A stretch of DNA of 64,000 bases from Kosakonia radicincitans DSM 16656 (GTDB taxonomy: Bacteria; Pseudomonadota; Gammaproteobacteria; Enterobacterales; Enterobacteriaceae), in assembly GCF_000280495.2 (NCBI RefSeq), contig NZ_CP018016.1, positions 5,270,001 to 5,334,000 of the forward strand, in the 5' to 3' direction. Below the pieces are notes generated by a model. The model was not told where the DNA came from. It ran no database searches and saw only the letters and a program-made list of their open reading frames with translations. The translations under genes and the position numbers were made by a program. Shown in pieces: positions 36,323-45,147 of this stretch. Each line of letters begins with the position of its first letter. Within the stretch, counting starts at the first letter, position 1.

Positions 36323-37075
36323 TTATTGAAAACGATATTCACCGCGACCTACGCGAAAACGTTGGCCTTTCAGCGACGGGTCAGAGGCGCTAAAGACCAG
36401 TTCGACTAATCGATTGGCCTCCCCCTGCCGAAAGATAAAGCGCTGTAGTCCTGCAGCCAGACCTTCAGGCAGTTCATTAAAACCGAACAACGCGTGCCAG
36501 TGCTCGCGCACGGCCTGCGGGTCTTGCACGTCAAAAATAGCGCTCTGTAATGTCACCTCGCCTGCCGGATGCGGCCTGTCGAGCCCCTGAGCGCGTAGCC
36601 GCGTTAGCCGTGTGTTATCGTCTTCCCCCCATTGCAGAACAAAGGGATACGGCAAACCGTTAAAATCCCCACCGATGGTAAAAATGCGCCAGCTAATAAC
36701 GTTTCCTTGCGGGTCGTTGCGTTGACCGTTGACAATTGGCGAGACCTGTAACCCCTTACTGCGAAACTCTGCATGCGTCTGGTCAATATCATCTGTGCGT
36801 AACGCTATCCGGTGCAGCACCTGGTTTTCGGGCAAGAGCTTCGCCGCATCATGGGAGAGCAAAAAATCGGCCTGCGCCGAAGCCAGTTCAGCATGATCAT
36901 AAATGGCGAGAAATTCGATGTAGGTCAGTCCGAAATAGCTGAGCGCATTCCAGGTTCCCCAGCCAGGGTGACGTCCACCGGCAACTGCGTTGAGCCTCTG
37001 CCCGGCAAACGTTGCAATCGCCTCGTCCGGCTGGTTCACAAACTGAACGGCGTGGTCCCATTTTAAGGTTGTCAT
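36323..37075 (-). CDS. VOC-superfamily (glyoxalase-like) protein
   Basis: This 250-aa protein resembles the PF13468 glyoxalase-like group. An N-terminal half opens with WDHAVQFVNQP (candidate metal-binding His) and has GWGTWNALSYFGLTYIEFL. The second half holds ITLQ-type strands and RLVELVFSASDPS. The reaction is unknown; related enzymes open or isomerise small rings. It overlaps the stop of the upstream hydrolase gene. Confidence 0.78.
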   Translation of the reverse strand: MTTLKWDHAVQFVNQPDEAIATFAGQRLNAVAGGRHPGWGTWNALSYFGLTYIEFLAIYDHAELASAQADFLLSHDAAKLLPENQVLHRIALRTDDIDQTHAEFRSKGLQVSPIVNGQRNDPQGNVISWRIFTIGGDFNGLPYPFVLQWGEDDNTRLTRLRAQGLDRPHPAGEVTLQSAIFDVQDPQAVREHWHALFGFNELPEGLAAGLQRFIFRQGEANRLVELVFSASDPSLKGQRFRVGRGEYRFQ

Positions 37076-37596
37076 TAAGCCTCCTGAGACTGATAGAAAC
37101 GCAGGCGGCAGGCAGCATCACCCCGCGCCAGCGCCGTCTCAACCACTAGCTGCACGCCATCAAGCGCATCGGTTAACGCATGATCCCCCTCCATGCAGAT
37201 ATCACACAGCGTCTCAATCTGTCTGGCATCGCGTCCCTGCTGACGCCAGCAATTGACATAAGGGCAATAATGGAACAGTACAATAAACTCTGACGGACTG
37301 GCCGAAACGGTCTCCATTTCGTAAACCTTCGATTCCAGCCCACGGGTAAATACGGCGGCAAATTCCTGCAGGTCGTGACCATGACGCATCTTCGCGCGCA
37401 CGGAACGCCCGATATCACGGCCATAATGGCGGATAGCGTCACGCGCATAATCGTCAGACTGATTGCGTTGTCGGGACTCATCAAGCAAATAGCCAAGCGT
37501 GGCCGCGCGTTTTTCAGTGATAGCGCGCAGCGCCAGGGTAACCTCGTCGTCCAGGGTCGGCGCATTGTGCGCCGAAGCGGGCTGTTTTGTACTCAT
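37075..37596 (-). CDS. L-2-amino-thiazoline-4-carboxylate hydrolase-like protein
   Basis: This 173-aa protein fits the ATC-hydrolase family (PF14196). Markers are an N-terminal helical pair (DAIRHYGRDIGRSVRAKM) and, near the C-terminus, FHYCPYVNCW and TLCDICMEGDHALTDAL with clustered Cys/Asp/His. The known family reaction opens the thiazoline ring to N- or S-carbamoyl-cysteine on the way to cysteine. It sits between the binding protein and the VOC protein. Confidence 0.75.
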   Translation of the reverse strand: MSTKQPASAHNAPTLDDEVTLALRAITEKRAATLGYLLDESRQRNQSDDYARDAIRHYGRDIGRSVRAKMRHGHDLQEFAAVFTRGLESKVYEMETVSASPSEFIVLFHYCPYVNCWRQQGRDARQIETLCDICMEGDHALTDALDGVQLVVETALARGDAACRLRFYQSQEA

Positions 37597-37619
37597 CAGA
37601 CAGCACTCCCCTTGAACGA

Positions 37620-38465
37620 TTATTCCCAGTCGGTGTTCACTTTGACGTTTTCCGCGCCCGGCAGACCGTAAACATCTTCGTCATACCACTTGCGGGATAA
37701 CGCAGCGAGCGTGCCGTCCTTTTTGAGGGCTGCAAGCTCGTTGTCGATGGCTTTGATCAGTTTCGGGTCAGCATTCTTTTTGTATAAATAAACGTTAGGG
37801 AATAAACCGACAGACTCGGAGGCTTTCAGATTCAGATGGAGGGCTTTGTTTAACGCCAGTAATGCGCCAATCGGATAGATAGCCGCATCGTACTCTCCGG
37901 AAGCAACAGCTTTGAAAATGTCCGCCGCAGACTGCTCGCCGTTCGGTTGTAGATTAATTTGCTGGCCAGGATGTTTCTTGTTGTAGTTATCAATAACGGT
38001 GTAGCGCGCATCGGACGTATGAATCGGCACCAGCTTCTTCTTGCCGCTCGCCAGATCGCCCAGAGTATGAATATCGTTTTCATTGTTACGTACAATTAAA
38101 CGCAGGTCGCTGATCCCCGAGGGCTGACCGGAATACGCATATTGTGCCGCACGCTCTTTTGTCAGATAAAAATGATCGGCCGCCAGGGTATAAGCACCGG
38201 TGGACAGGCCGACGATCATCGCATCACGAGAGACCGCATTAAAATGGAATTTATAATTGGTGAGCTTCTGATCAATGATTTTTAATAACTCACCGTCGTA
38301 ACCGGTAATATTATTATTATCGTCTACAAAGCTAAACGGAAACCCGTTCGCATTCACCACCACTTCAACGGTTTCTGCATCAGGGCTTTTTTCAGCCGCT
38401 TGCACTACCGTCATATTCATTACCAACAGCAGCGAACCAACCAACAACAGCTTATTTTTGAACAT
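37620..38465 (-). CDS. Polar amino-acid ABC transporter binding protein
   Basis: This 281-aa SBP family 3 protein has a signal peptide (KLLLVGSLLLVMNMTVVQAA). Domain markers include VNANGFPFSFVDDNNN, ITGYDGELLKIIDQ and LAADHFYLTKERA. The longer frame to 38582 lies inside the permease gene; the ATG at 38463-38465 starts the signal peptide. With the two permeases and the ATPase it forms one importer. Confidence 0.87.
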   Translation of the reverse strand: MFKNKLLLVGSLLLVMNMTVVQAAEKSPDAETVEVVVNANGFPFSFVDDNNNITGYDGELLKIIDQKLTNYKFHFNAVSRDAMIVGLSTGAYTLAADHFYLTKERAAQYAYSGQPSGISDLRLIVRNNENDIHTLGDLASGKKKLVPIHTSDARYTVIDNYNKKHPGQQINLQPNGEQSAADIFKAVASGEYDAAIYPIGALLALNKALHLNLKASESVGLFPNVYLYKKNADPKLIKAIDNELAALKKDGTLAALSRKWYDEDVYGLPGAENVKVNTDWE

Positions 38466-39207
38466 ATTTCTTTCCCCAAAATGAGTGAGGTGGAACCACT
38501 TTTTGCGCATGGCTTTTCCACCGGTTACTGAGATACACCTCGATATGTCGCAATATCCGGGTAAGCACCAGACAGAGCGCAATATAAATAATCAGGACAA
38601 TGCAATAGGCCTCTACATAATGAAAACCACGCGCCGCCGCGATATTCGCTTTTGCCATCACATCGACCACGGTAATGGTATAAACCAGCGATGTATCCTT
38701 GATCAGGTCAATCAGGACGCTGGTGTAGTTGGGTAAAGCGGAAACCGCCGCTTGCGGAAAAATGATACGGCGAAACTGGGTAAAACCGGTCAGCCCTATC
38801 GACCATGCCGCTTCTCTTTGTCCTTTTTCTACGGCATTCCACGCGGAACGAAACGTCTCCGCGAAATAGGCGCTAAACACCACAGAAAAGGAGGCCACTG
38901 CCGCAACCAGAGGGGAGAGCTTGTAACTGAACGGCGTGTCCTGCGGCCCGCCCCAAAGCCCACTGGCAATCCACGGCCAGACATAAAAGACAAAATAGAG
39001 CATCACCAGCATGGGTACAGAGCGCCCGAAAGAGATAAACACCCTGACCAGATATTTCACGTAAGGTACATTGCGAATGTTCACCCAGGCCAGAACGCCG
39101 CCTAATAACGTCGAAAAAATTAACGATAAAAAGGTGATCAGCAACGTTATCGGTAGCGCGCTTAATATAAAGGTGAAATTATCCCGGATAAAATCGATGC
39201 TAAACAT
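38452..39207 (-). CDS. Amino-acid ABC permease 1
   Basis: This 251-aa HisM/HisQ-type permease has about five membrane helices. The EAA loop that contacts the ATPase is SAWNAVEKGQREAAWSIGLT. It overlaps the start of the binding-protein gene by 14 nt. Confidence 0.88.
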   Translation of the reverse strand: MFSIDFIRDNFTFILSALPITLLITFLSLIFSTLLGGVLAWVNIRNVPYVKYLVRVFISFGRSVPMLVMLYFVFYVWPWIASGLWGGPQDTPFSYKLSPLVAAVASFSVVFSAYFAETFRSAWNAVEKGQREAAWSIGLTGFTQFRRIIFPQAAVSALPNYTSVLIDLIKDTSLVYTITVVDVMAKANIAAARGFHYVEAYCIVLIIYIALCLVLTRILRHIEVYLSNRWKSHAQKVVPPHSFWGKKYVQK

Positions 39208-39216
39208 ATTCTTCTT

Positions 39217-39915
39217 TTACTCCAATAAATATTGATACTTTTTCTCAATACGGCTAGTGAGATAAAAGATAATAATGTTAAGCAACCAGTAAATAAGGAT
39301 AACGCTAATAAATGCCGCAACCTGCTTTGCCCCGTAACTGTTTTGCGAGATTTTCTGTGCCCGACCAAAGATATCGACAATGCCAATAATGTTAACCAAT
39401 GATGTCATTTTAACGAGATTGATTAAAAGATTACCGAAATTAGGTATGGCAATAATCAGTCCTTGCGGAAAAATGACGTGCAGGATCCCAATGTGCCAGG
39501 GAATATTCAGACTGCGTAGCGCTTCTTTCTGTCCAATATCCACAGCATTCCATGCTGATCGCATCATTTCTGCAAAATAAGGGCTAATGCCGACGGAAAT
39601 AGACAATATGGCAAAGGTGGTATCACTAATCAGCGTGGCGGGTAATTCCAGTGCCGAGAGAATCAGCTTTCCACCGAAGAAAAAAAGCAGGATTAACAGG
39701 GCCAGCGGCGCACCGCGCAGTACATCGGTGTACGCTTTTGCCAGCAACCTTAATAACAACGAGCGGCTAAACTGCAAAACGGCAGCCAGCAGGCCAAACG
39801 CCAGACCGAGCAACAGAGAGGCAAGCGTGATGCCCAGCGTAACCGACAGGTTTTCCAGTAATTTCGGTACAATGAACAGCAGATCATCAAGGCTTAATAA
39901 CGGTTGTGGATTCAT
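39217..39915 (-). CDS. Amino-acid ABC permease 2
   Basis: This 232-aa HisM/HisQ-type permease pairs with permease 1. Its EAA loop is SAWNAVDIGQKEALRSLNIP. About five hydrophobic helices are visible, the last near IYWLLNIIIFYLTS. The ATG at 39913-39915 gives the normal family length; the longer frame runs into the ATPase gene. Confidence 0.88.
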   Translation of the reverse strand: MNPQPLLSLDDLLFIVPKLLENLSVTLGITLASLLLGLAFGLLAAVLQFSRSLLLRLLAKAYTDVLRGAPLALLILLFFFGGKLILSALELPATLISDTTFAILSISVGISPYFAEMMRSAWNAVDIGQKEALRSLNIPWHIGILHVIFPQGLIIAIPNFGNLLINLVKMTSLVNIIGIVDIFGRAQKISQNSYGAKQVAAFISVILIYWLLNIIIFYLTSRIEKKYQYLLE

Positions 39916-39925
39916 GGTGTTAGCC

Positions 39926-40669
39926 TCAGGCGTGGAAACGTAATCGGGCAAGAAACGCCTGTGTCCGTTTGTGCAACGCCGCGCCAAAAATCTGCTCCGG
40001 CGGCCCCTGTTCAACGATCTCGCCGTTTTCCATAAAGACCACCCTGGAGGCCACCTGGCGGGCAAAATCCATTTCATGAGTGACGATGATCATCGTTTGC
40101 CCATTGGCGGCAATCTCCTGGATCAGCGACAGAACTTCGCCGACTTTCTCCGGATCCAGGGCCGATGTGGGCTCATCAAGTAACAGCACGGCCGGGTTAA
40201 TCGCCAGCGCACGGGCAATACCAATGCGCTGTTTCTGCCCGCCAGAAAGGCTGTTCGGATAATGGTCTTTTTTATGCAGCAGCCCGACCTGCTTTAGCAG
40301 CCCTTCGGCTATTGCCACAGCCTCCTGACGTGAGCGCTTTTGCGCATAAATCAGTCCTTCAGTGATATTTTGCAGAGCGGTGAGATTGTGAAAGAGATTC
40401 CAGGACTGAAAAACCATCGCCGTTTTCGAACGTATTTTTTCAATCTCTTTTTTTCCGGCTTTGGCGCAATCGACAACGGCATCGTCGATTTTTATTTGTC
40501 CGCTGTCGGCAGGCTCCAGAAAATTCAACGTGCGCAATAGTGTCGTTTTTCCCGAACCACTCGGGCCAATAATGCAGATAATCTCTCCTGCAGCAATAGA
40601 AAGGGAGACATCTTTTAATATTTTCTCGCCAGTGAAACTCTTACTGACTTTCTCAATCGTAATCATCAT
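39926..40669 (-). CDS. Amino-acid ABC transporter ATPase
   Basis: This 247-aa GlnQ/HisP-type ATPase has Walker A GPSGSGKTTL, signature LSGGQKQRIGIARAL, Walker B LLLDEPTSALDP and switch His in VTHEMDFAR. It is the first gene of the six- or seven-gene operon that continues to 35500. The start at 40669 is the first of two adjacent Met codons. Confidence 0.92.
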   Translation of the reverse strand: MMITIEKVSKSFTGEKILKDVSLSIAAGEIICIIGPSGSGKTTLLRTLNFLEPADSGQIKIDDAVVDCAKAGKKEIEKIRSKTAMVFQSWNLFHNLTALQNITEGLIYAQKRSRQEAVAIAEGLLKQVGLLHKKDHYPNSLSGGQKQRIGIARALAINPAVLLLDEPTSALDPEKVGEVLSLIQEIAANGQTMIIVTHEMDFARQVASRVVFMENGEIVEQGPPEQIFGAALHKRTQAFLARLRFHA

Positions 40670-40972
40670 TATATTTTCGCTACAAACGTGCTTCTGTTTG
40701 ATGAACAATGACGGCATTTATCTCTTAACAGGAACTATATTTCCGCCTGCTCTGCAAAGACAAACAACAAAAAAACATATCCAAAGTTAAAAAAAATATT
40801 TCCTTCGTTGTTTAATCACAGTCTGACGGCAATGGGCATCATTCCTGACCTGGAATTTATTTTTTCGGCCTACATGCTTCGATATTTCCACCTCTATTTA
40901 TAAATTATAAAGCACGCGAAAGTTAATGAATGTACGCAAAACTGTCAGCAGAATGTAACAGCCAGAGGGAAA
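40670..40972. other. Intergenic promoter region of the amino-acid ABC operon
   Basis: About 300 bp of AT-rich DNA with no gene. It should contain the ABC operon promoter. No sigma-54 motif or clear palindrome was found. Confidence 0.4.
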
Positions 40973-42016
40973 TTAGCTTACTGGCGGCGCAAGAGTGATC
41001 TCCGCCAACAAACGGAATAAACGACGATCGCTATCGAGCGGTAAGGCACATCCGGGAGCAAAAATGATCCGCCAGTCGCCACTCTCCTCGCGCAACTGCG
41101 TTAAGCGTTGTTCCAGACGCGCTTTCACCGCCTCCCAGTTACCACCACCAACATAAAAGTCCTGGTGCTGATCGATGCCGGCGATCAGCACTTTGTCGGT
41201 GCGGGCGCGGAGATCCGCGACGCGTGTACGCTGTTCGTCGGGCACACCGTGGGGCACGTTTTCCCAGTTGAACGCCTGCACCGGGTAATTCAGGTACGGC
41301 TCAAAAAGCAGATGGTGCTCGCCATGGATGTGCAGAATGTTGAACCAGGTTTTGTCTTTCACGTGATGTAACAGCGCTTCGTCATACGGACGGCAGAAAG
41401 AGTGAAATTCCTCTGCGCTCAGCAGATCGCTACGGGCAAACTGGGTGGCGAGAAAGATGCCATCAATACCCACATCCAGCAGCGCATCAAGGAAATTGAG
41501 GTTGGTTTGCAACACGGCGTCCAGCGCGTGACGCACGGCCTCCGGATACTGTCGCAAAAAGGACAGAATCGGCTCTGGCCGGGTTGACTGCGTTAACTCC
41601 TGCAGCCAGGTGAGCGGTGTAAAGAGCGTCGCGATGACCGGGACATTACCCCGATAGTGATCCACCAGCCCCCGAACGATGCCGATCTCTCTGGCCAAAA
41701 CGGAATTGTCTCTCTCCAGAACAGGAAGCGTGGCCAGCTCCTGGACACCAGTAATGGGGTAGCGGCGGAAAACGCCGGACCACTGAGTGGGATCGTCCGG
41801 GAACTGAATATCCGCGCCGTAGGCCTCGGCCAGATAGTGGCCGTTGGACATCACTTTGACGAAATCCCACTGGTTTTCATCCGTCAGACGGATGGTTTCC
41901 TGAATAAAAGCCTCGGGATCGCGATCGACGAGCGGCAGATGGAACCAACCAGCAATCGCGGGTCGGGCAAGCTGTTCCCCGGCAAGCAGGGCTTTGATAC
42001 GTGAGGTTGCGCTCAT
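40973..42016 (-). CDS. Uroporphyrinogen-decarboxylase-family protein
   Basis: This 347-aa TIM-barrel protein of the UroD/MtbA superfamily has family markers around WDFVKVMSNGHYLAEAYG, LFTPLTWLQEL and ILHIHGEHHLLF. The PSFC-type region is HSFCRPYDEALLHH. It is not HemE, which has a different N-terminal RxPVW block. Members include cobalamin- or zinc-linked methyltransferases. The ATG at 42014-42016 has GGAGCAAT upstream. Its neighbours suggest a role in sulfur metabolism, which is inference. Confidence 0.72.
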   Translation of the reverse strand: MSATSRIKALLAGEQLARPAIAGWFHLPLVDRDPEAFIQETIRLTDENQWDFVKVMSNGHYLAEAYGADIQFPDDPTQWSGVFRRYPITGVQELATLPVLERDNSVLAREIGIVRGLVDHYRGNVPVIATLFTPLTWLQELTQSTRPEPILSFLRQYPEAVRHALDAVLQTNLNFLDALLDVGIDGIFLATQFARSDLLSAEEFHSFCRPYDEALLHHVKDKTWFNILHIHGEHHLLFEPYLNYPVQAFNWENVPHGVPDEQRTRVADLRARTDKVLIAGIDQHQDFYVGGGNWEAVKARLEQRLTQLREESGDWRIIFAPGCALPLDSDRRLFRLLAEITLAPPVS

Positions 42017-42051
42017 AGTATTGCTCCAGTTTTGAGAAGGAGCTCTATTTT

Positions 42052-42116
42052 TTGCGCGCGTTTTGCCCACAGACAAATAATTAAAACGGCTTAGATTATG
42101 CGCAAAAAGCGCGCAA
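42052..42116. promoter_or_regulatory. Inverted GC-rich repeat upstream of the UroD-like gene
   Basis: TTGCGCGCGTTTTGC at 42052-42066 and, inverted, GCGCAAAAAGCGCGCAA at 42100-42116. They match over about 14 bases and lie just upstream of the start codon. It could be an operator. Confidence 0.4.
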
Positions 42117-42253
42117 GATAATCAAATGTTACTAGTGATATCAATATGTTATTTCAGCCCCCCACGAATGGCTGACTCGCCTGGACTTGCGCAATAGCCG
42201 TACCATTGGTGCCGCCAGTGACCAGCGCCACTGGCGGTGGCTGTACAGAAAAT

Positions 42254-43738
42254 TTAGCGTTCGCGCCAGGCATACGGCACGGCAGGCTGCCACTCATCGC
42301 CCAGCAGTTCAGGATCATCGTAATGGATAATGGCCTGATAATGGTGTTCGCGATCCTCATGATAAAGCTGCCCGGCAATGCTTTGTGCCAGAGTACGCGC
42401 GCCCTGGCTGATGCCTGGAATAAGGCCAACGACAAAACCATTGCTGAGCAGCGCCGGGTAGCTGAAGCAGTGTAAACGCGCCAGCGAAGACGGGGCACCA
42501 CTATGCTTCGCCTGAAACGCAAAATCGGCTCCGAGATAGGGATAACTCGCCAACTGCGCGTTCTGCTTATCCGCCGTTGGCTGCCAGGCATCGCCCCAGG
42601 TTTTGACCTGGTCCACCAGTGCATGAAATTCCGGGCGGGCGTGCCAGTCCAGGGCATAACCGGTGGCAAGGATCAGGTAATCCACCGGCACTTCACCCTG
42701 TGGAGTATGAATGACAATGCCCTCTCCCCGGGTTTCGATACGTTCAACCGGGGCGTTAAAATTGAACCAGGCATTGGGATGACGCGACACACGCAGCGTA
42801 CTGCCTTGCGGCGGCGGCGTCTGGACGGTGGCCATATGCTGGGCCAGCCGCCATTTCCACTCATCCGGCAGTTTAAAATAGCCCGCTTCAAGACCAGGGT
42901 TGCCAGCCCCTTTTGACAGATTCACCCGGGGGAAATCAGGACGACGGATCAGCAGTTCAACCCCCGCGGCTCCGGCTTCCAGCGCCGTGGCCGAAACGTC
43001 CATCGCCGTGGCGCTACCGCCAACGACTGCCACCCTGCGTCCGGCCAGGGTGGCAAAATCAACCGCTTCTTCCGAGTGCGCCCAAAATTGCTTCGGCACA
43101 TCGGCCACAAAATCCGGAATAGCAGGCCCGCCGAACGCATCCATACCGATGGCGAGGATCACTTTGCGCGCGTTCACCCGATGGGTCTCGCCGTGGTGCG
43201 AAAAGGTCAGTTCTACACGCTGCGGGTCCTGCAGATTCAGATCGGTCAGGATGTGATCGTTACGCACATCCAACGCCAGCACCTGGCGGTACCAGCGCAG
43301 ATACTGTGCCCATTGTAGACGGGGAATCTTGTCCAGCGCATCCCAGCCCTCAAGGCCAAATTGTGCTTCATACCAGGCACGAAAAGTCAGTGAAGGAATG
43401 TCCAGTGCAGGTCCGGTCAGGTGCTTAGGGGAGCGGAGTGTTTCCATACGCGCGGTAGTTGCCCAGGGGCCTTCATAATCTTTAGGCGCTTTGTCATACA
43501 GCACGGCGTCAATACCCTGCAGGCGCAGTGCGAATGCCGCCGCCAGACCTGCCATGCCTGCGCCAATGATCGCTACGTCCTGCCCCTGCTCGTCAGGTTG
43601 TTTCGGCAGCCATCGTTTAGCGGGCAGCGCCAGCCATTCCAGATCTTGTTTTACCCGGTCTTCCAGCGCGGAAAGCCCCCGATCTGCGGTTACTGATAAT
43701 TTTTCGGATGTTATGTGGGATATCGAAGAATGTGGCAT
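42254..43738 (-). CDS. Flavin-containing monooxygenase-like protein
   Basis: This 494-aa FAD/NADPH monooxygenase has an FAD fold (VAIIGAGMAGLAAAFALRLQ) and an NADPH fold (VAVVGGSATAMDVSATALEA). A central FMO/BVMO-like region is present (WSEF-like motifs replaced here by FRAWYEAQFGLEGWDAL), with ATG-type end motif YLILATGYALDWH. The substrate is unknown; S- or N-oxygenation fits the neighbourhood. It is divergent from the SsuA-like gene. Confidence 0.83.
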   Translation of the reverse strand: MPHSSISHITSEKLSVTADRGLSALEDRVKQDLEWLALPAKRWLPKQPDEQGQDVAIIGAGMAGLAAAFALRLQGIDAVLYDKAPKDYEGPWATTARMETLRSPKHLTGPALDIPSLTFRAWYEAQFGLEGWDALDKIPRLQWAQYLRWYRQVLALDVRNDHILTDLNLQDPQRVELTFSHHGETHRVNARKVILAIGMDAFGGPAIPDFVADVPKQFWAHSEEAVDFATLAGRRVAVVGGSATAMDVSATALEAGAAGVELLIRRPDFPRVNLSKGAGNPGLEAGYFKLPDEWKWRLAQHMATVQTPPPQGSTLRVSRHPNAWFNFNAPVERIETRGEGIVIHTPQGEVPVDYLILATGYALDWHARPEFHALVDQVKTWGDAWQPTADKQNAQLASYPYLGADFAFQAKHSGAPSSLARLHCFSYPALLSNGFVVGLIPGISQGARTLAQSIAGQLYHEDREHHYQAIIHYDDPELLGDEWQPAVPYAWRER

Positions 43739-44170
43739 CGTATTTCTCTTTGTGTGTCAAAGTATTCAGCCTTTTACTGAGTGGTAACACTTCGATTTCC
43801 GGCGGGCTACGATTTTATTTTGCTAGCCTATTGCATATTTTTTATATACGGCGCTGTACGCCAAATAATGAATGACGCAAAAACTTCGTTTGAATCGATA
43901 GTCGCGTCTCTTCTTTATGAATATCTTTCATTGAGTGAACGGAATACGTATTGCTGGGAATTTCTTACGGCGATAAAAACCTGCGCAATAAATCATTGGG
44001 TTTTAGCATGGAATATGGGCCTCTGATTGCCCCCCTCTGCTCTGCGATATTCTTTCCTTAACTTCATGCGCGACCATTGGCTATTTAGCTATATAAATTA
44101 AATTTTTGTTATTTATTGGTTATAAAAAGAATTTGTTAGCCTGTGGTAAATCGCTACAGGAGAATCGATT
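43739..44170. other. Intergenic region between the FMO and SsuA-like genes
   Basis: About 430 bp of AT-rich DNA with divergent promoters. A plus-strand frame of 81 codons at 43781-44026 lacks a good ribosome site and is not called. The SsuA-like gene has CAGGAGA 7 nt before its ATG. No sigma-54 element was found. Confidence 0.4.
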
Positions 44171-45112
44171 ATGTTCAAAGGCTCACGCCCTGCTTTACTT
44201 ATGCTATTTCTCGGTCTGTCCGCCTCCACTCTGGCAAAAGCGCCGGAAACAGTGAATATCGGTTATCAGAAAGCCAATATCTTCGCCCTGCTGAAATATC
44301 GCGGTAGCCTCGACGAATCATTTAAGAAACAGGGGATTGCCGTGCGGTGGGTGGAGTTTCCCGCCGGGCCGCAAATGCTGGAAGGATTAAATGTCGGCAG
44401 TATCGATCTGGCCGCCACCGGCGATGCACCGCCCGCATTCGCCCAGGCCGCAAAAGCCGATCTGGTATATCTGGCCCATTCTCCGGCTAACCCGAAAACG
44501 GAAGCGATTGTCGTGCCGGAGAATTCCGCAATTCGCAGCGTGGCTGACTTAAAAGGTAAGCGCGTAGGGCTTAACAAAGGCTCCGACGTTAACTATCTGC
44601 TGGTGGTGGCGCTGGAAAAAGCAGGGCTAAGCTATAAGGATATCACCCCGGTTTATCTTACTCCCGCCGACGCCCGCGCGGCTTTTCAGCAAGGAGCCAT
44701 TGACGCGTGGGTGATATGGGATCCCTACCTGGCGGAAGTCGAAACCAACGCCAAAGCACGTCAGGTAAGCAATGCCGAAGGGCTGGTTCCGCACTATACC
44801 TTCTATCTGGCAAGCCGCAAATTTGCTGAAAATTATCCGGATACGGCAAAACAGGTTGTCGATGAACTGGGTACCTTAAGCAACTGGGCCAATGGCCATC
44901 AGAATGAAGCGGCGGGGATCCTGTCCACCTCAACCGGCCTGGATAAAGCCATCTGGCAGAAAACCCTCGCCCGTCTGCCCTATGGCGCTGAACGGATGAC
45001 CCCGACGGTGTATAACGAACAACAGACGCTGGCAGATACCTTCACCCGTGTCGGTTTATTGCCGGTGAAAGTGGATGTTCGTAGCGCCACCTGGTCGCTG
45101 GATAAACCGTAA
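44171..45112 (+). CDS. Orphan SsuA-like aliphatic sulfonate binding protein
   Basis: This 313-aa periplasmic protein has a signal peptide (PALLMLFLGLSASTLAKA). SsuA/TauA markers follow: VNIGYQKANIFALLK, VEFPAGPQMLEGL, GDAPPAFAQAA, DLKGKRVGLNKGSDVN and DAWVIWDPY. No ssuB or ssuC gene is adjacent. It is clearly related by eye to the C-terminal sensor domain of the sigma-54 regulator at 54923. It ends 3 bp before a strong terminator. Confidence 0.88.
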   Translation: MFKGSRPALLMLFLGLSASTLAKAPETVNIGYQKANIFALLKYRGSLDESFKKQGIAVRWVEFPAGPQMLEGLNVGSIDLAATGDAPPAFAQAAKADLVYLAHSPANPKTEAIVVPENSAIRSVADLKGKRVGLNKGSDVNYLLVVALEKAGLSYKDITPVYLTPADARAAFQQGAIDAWVIWDPYLAEVETNAKARQVSNAEGLVPHYTFYLASRKFAENYPDTAKQVVDELGTLSNWANGHQNEAAGILSTSTGLDKAIWQKTLARLPYGAERMTPTVYNEQQTLADTFTRVGLLPVKVDVRSATWSLDKP

Positions 45113-45115
45113 CCT

Positions 45116-45146
45116 TACGGCGACGGGTCTCCCCGTCGCCGTATTT
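45116..45146. terminator. Bidirectional terminator
   Basis: A 12-bp perfect stem TACGGCGACGGG/CCCGTCGCCGTA with 4-nt loop lies between the convergent SsuA-like and SfnB-like genes. Downstream on the plus strand is TTTAT. Confidence 0.75.
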
Positions 45147-45147
45147 A

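Noticed and set aside
43781..44026. 81-codon plus-strand ORF between the FMO and SsuA-like genes
   Set aside because: No ribosome site, AT-rich and no recognisable motif. It lies in a divergent promoter region.
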